A DNA stretch of 64,000 nt from Paenibacillus massiliensis subsp. panacisoli DSM 21345. Its GTDB lineage: Bacteria; Bacillota; Bacilli; Paenibacillales; Paenibacillaceae. The DNA lies in contig NZ_KE384535.1 in NCBI RefSeq assembly GCF_000426545.1, forward strand, positions 265,257 to 329,256, given 5' to 3'. The notes beneath the pieces are model-generated. The model was not told the origin of the DNA. It worked only from the letters and a program-made list of their open reading frames with translations, and made no database searches. Position numbers and translations under genes: made by a program. The stretch's first letter is position 1. The number at the start of each line of letters is the position of its first letter. This document shows positions 62,591 to 64,000 of the stretch, in pieces.

Positions 62591-63075
62591 TGAATCCGGT
62601 AATTCATAAATATGGTAAATATGCGTTGATCATGCTGCTAAGCGTAAGTCTTATTCTCTTCACGGAGCAGGTCAAATTCTGGCGTGCGGGCGAGGGTAAC
62701 CATGTTGGTCTTGGAACGGTATCCGGCTTGGCTGTGCTGTGGCTGTTCTCATTCATTGGAATTCTGATTGCTGAGGTGATGAAGAAGCAGCCGATCAAGT
62801 TCCTGGCGGAATTCCCGGTGCTGGGCTGGGTAGCCATTACCTCCCTGGTATGCTGTCTTGTCTCAGACGTGTTCATTACAGCCATTGCGAATGTCAATTT
62901 CCTATCTATTACAACCCCGATCCTTACCTTTGCGGGTATTTCAGTGGCCGACAGGCTGGTGGATCTTCGAAAGACGTCCTGGAAAATTGCCATTGTAGCT
63001 GTATTCGTCTTCACTGGCACGTATTTGGGAAGTGCAGTCATCTCGGAAATTGGTTTGTCACTGGCTGGAAGATAA
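62590..63075 (+). CDS. Partner membrane protein of the DUF3100 system
   Basis: A 161-residue protein with four or five membrane helices (for example YALIMLLSVSLILF at 9-22 and VAITSLVCCLVSDVF at about 80). Its ATG overlaps the stop of the DUF3100 gene by one base, so the two products are likely made in equal amounts and form one complex. No named family recognised. Confidence 0.72.
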   Translation: MNPVIHKYGKYALIMLLSVSLILFTEQVKFWRAGEGNHVGLGTVSGLAVLWLFSFIGILIAEVMKKQPIKFLAEFPVLGWVAITSLVCCLVSDVFITAIANVNFLSITTPILTFAGISVADRLVDLRKTSWKIAIVAVFVFTGTYLGSAVISEIGLSLAGR

Positions 63076-63092
63076 ATTATAACTGATTTCAT

Positions 63093-63130
63093 AAGCCCGC
63101 TGATCCAGAATATTGGACAGCGGGCTTTTT
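63093..63130 (+). terminator. Terminator of the amidohydrolase operon
   Basis: AAGCCCGCTGATCCA pairs with TGGACAGCGGGCTT, with two internal mismatches, followed by TTTT and more T. Confidence 0.88.
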
Positions 63131-63311
63131 TACTTCACGTGGTACCATGAAACATCACTTTCCATTATGAATCACAATAACAGTCATAGAAAATAATTAT
63201 GACTTATATTGGGGTAATAATGTTGCATATAAAATATATATGACGTATTATATGAATCAATAAAGCAATAAGTTGGTAAATCACCTTCTGACTGGCATCA
63301 TAATAGACCTC

Positions 63312-63428
63312 ATGAAGGAGGCGGGCGGCGGGATAATGATAACGGTGCTGAACAGATATAGCGGTCAGCGACACGATGTGGATTCCGGGACCTGCACAGC
63401 CTGCATGGAACGGAAGCGGAGGGATTGA
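63312..63428 (+). CDS. Upstream ORF overlapping the ccpN start
   Basis: A 38-codon ORF (or 30 codons from ATG 63336) ends at TGA 63426-63428, which overlaps the TTG start of the ccpN-like gene (TTGA). The product has CTAC near its end and a basic tail. An AAGGAGG lies just inside the longer form, so translation might begin at 63336. It may be a coupling ORF rather than a functional protein. Confidence 0.3.
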   Translation: MKEAGGGIMITVLNRYSGQRHDVDSGTCTACMERKRRD

Positions 63429-64000
63429 CGATCGAACTAACACCAAGACAAATGGATATTGTAAACATTGTACAAAAGCATGCACCGATTACTGGTGAGC
63501 AGATTGCAGAAATGCTGAATGTCAGTCGGCCCACCCTGCGGACAGACCTCTCCAAGCTGGTAATCTTGAATTATATTGATGCCAAGCCCAAGGTAGGCTA
63601 CTTTCTCGGCAAGCGTGGCACACAGAACCGGGATGAGAAATTCCGCCTTCTGCAAATGAAGGTAGGAGACATTCATAGCGTACCCGTGATTGTCCGGGAG
63701 ACGACGACGATTCAGGATGCCGTAGTATCTCTTTTTCTGGCGAATGTCGGGAATCTGATCGTTACCGATGAGCACGGACATCTGGCAGGTGTAGCGTCGC
63801 GGAAGGATTTTCTGAAGGTCACACTCGGTAATCCTACAGCAGGTACCATTCCGGTGAGTATGATTATGACCAGGCAACCGAATGTGGTCACAGTATCTCC
63901 GGAAGACACCATTATGGACGCAGCTCGCAAGATTATTTCTCATCAGATTGACAGTCTTCCAGTCGTCATTCCGGTAGAGTCAGACTCGCCTGGGGAGCAA
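63425..64000 (+). CDS. ccpN: CcpN-type repressor with CBS domains, 3' end missing
   Basis: The first 192 residues of a CcpN/YqzB-like regulator; the frame runs off the window. The N-terminus MTIELTPRQMDIVNIV leads into a helix-turn-helix (ITGEQIAEMLNVSRPTLRTD), then GYFLGKRG, then two CBS motifs (about 80-190: IVTDEHGHLAGVASRKDFLK; MIMTRQPNVVTVSPEDT). CcpN represses gluconeogenic genes (gapB, pckA) on glucose in Bacillus subtilis, with its CBS domains sensing adenine nucleotides. The TTG start is chosen by family length; GGAGGG lies only one base away, which is unusual, and an upstream ORF overlaps it. Confidence 0.85.
   Translation, partial: MTIELTPRQMDIVNIVQKHAPITGEQIAEMLNVSRPTLRTDLSKLVILNYIDAKPKVGYFLGKRGTQNRDEKFRLLQMKVGDIHSVPVIVRETTTIQDAVVSLFLANVGNLIVTDEHGHLAGVASRKDFLKVTLGNPTAGTIPVSMIMTRQPNVVTVSPEDTIMDAARKIISHQIDSLPVVIPVESDSPGEQ

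Overview
The window looks like a chromosomal segment of a spore-forming, low-to-mid GC Gram-positive bacterium, most likely Paenibacillus or a close relative. The evidence is a GerA/GerB/GerC germination operon, a spore-type GH18 protein with a copper amine oxidase N-terminal domain, a CcpN-type repressor, Bacillus-style nas nitrate assimilation genes, many TTG/GTG starts behind strong GGAGG sites, and the end of a large lipopeptide-type NRPS locus. No tRNA, rRNA, insertion sequence, prophage or CRISPR array was seen.

Region 1 (1-19.7 kb): the 3' end of a nonribosomal peptide cluster. A truncated synthetase (C-A[Gln code]-T-C) is followed by a terminal synthetase (half C-A-T-C-A-T-E-C-A-T-TE), a membrane-anchored serine peptidase of the beta-lactamase/S12 fold that resembles D-stereospecific resistance peptidases, a tiny ORF, and an EctB-type 2,4-diaminobutyrate aminotransferase. 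Together they suggest a Dab-containing peptide antibiotic with its own resistance enzyme. The predicted C-terminus is Gln-Val-D-aliphatic-(basic?).

Region 2 (19.7-31.6 kb): small stress and efflux units. These are adhA/adhR with a MerR-type 19-bp-spacer promoter, an acetyltransferase plus 5'-nucleotidase pair, an AraC regulator opposite a GH4 glycosidase, an ECF sigma factor with a DUF4179 partner, and a MerR regulator opposite a QacA-like exporter followed by a second MFS exporter.

Region 3 (31.7-47.9 kb): the germination operon, a GH18 protein, a small unknown protein, a 676-residue orphan protein (beta-propeller plus possible pore-forming-like half), a double-kinase hybrid sensor, a GH1 phospho-beta-glucosidase opposite a WYL regulator with a clear dyad operator, and small membrane proteins.

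Region 4 (48.1-60.2 kb): a complete assimilatory nitrate/nitrite locus comprising an ANTAR RNA-binding regulator with a TrpD2-like partner, nirB/nirD, the nitrate transporter, nasB and nasC. All three transcription leaders (nirB, transporter, nasB) carry the same two-hairpin, hexaloop ANTAR antiterminator followed by an intrinsic terminator, and each has a near-consensus sigma-A promoter. A TnrA/GlnR-like box lies between the divergent transporter and nasB promoters. This is the most coherent regulatory system visible in the window.

Region 5 (60.4-64.0 kb): an M20 amidohydrolase with a two-gene DUF3100-type transporter, then the start of a ccpN-like repressor cut by the window edge. Substrate, fold and regulator assignments come from motif recognition by eye; no search or alignment was run.
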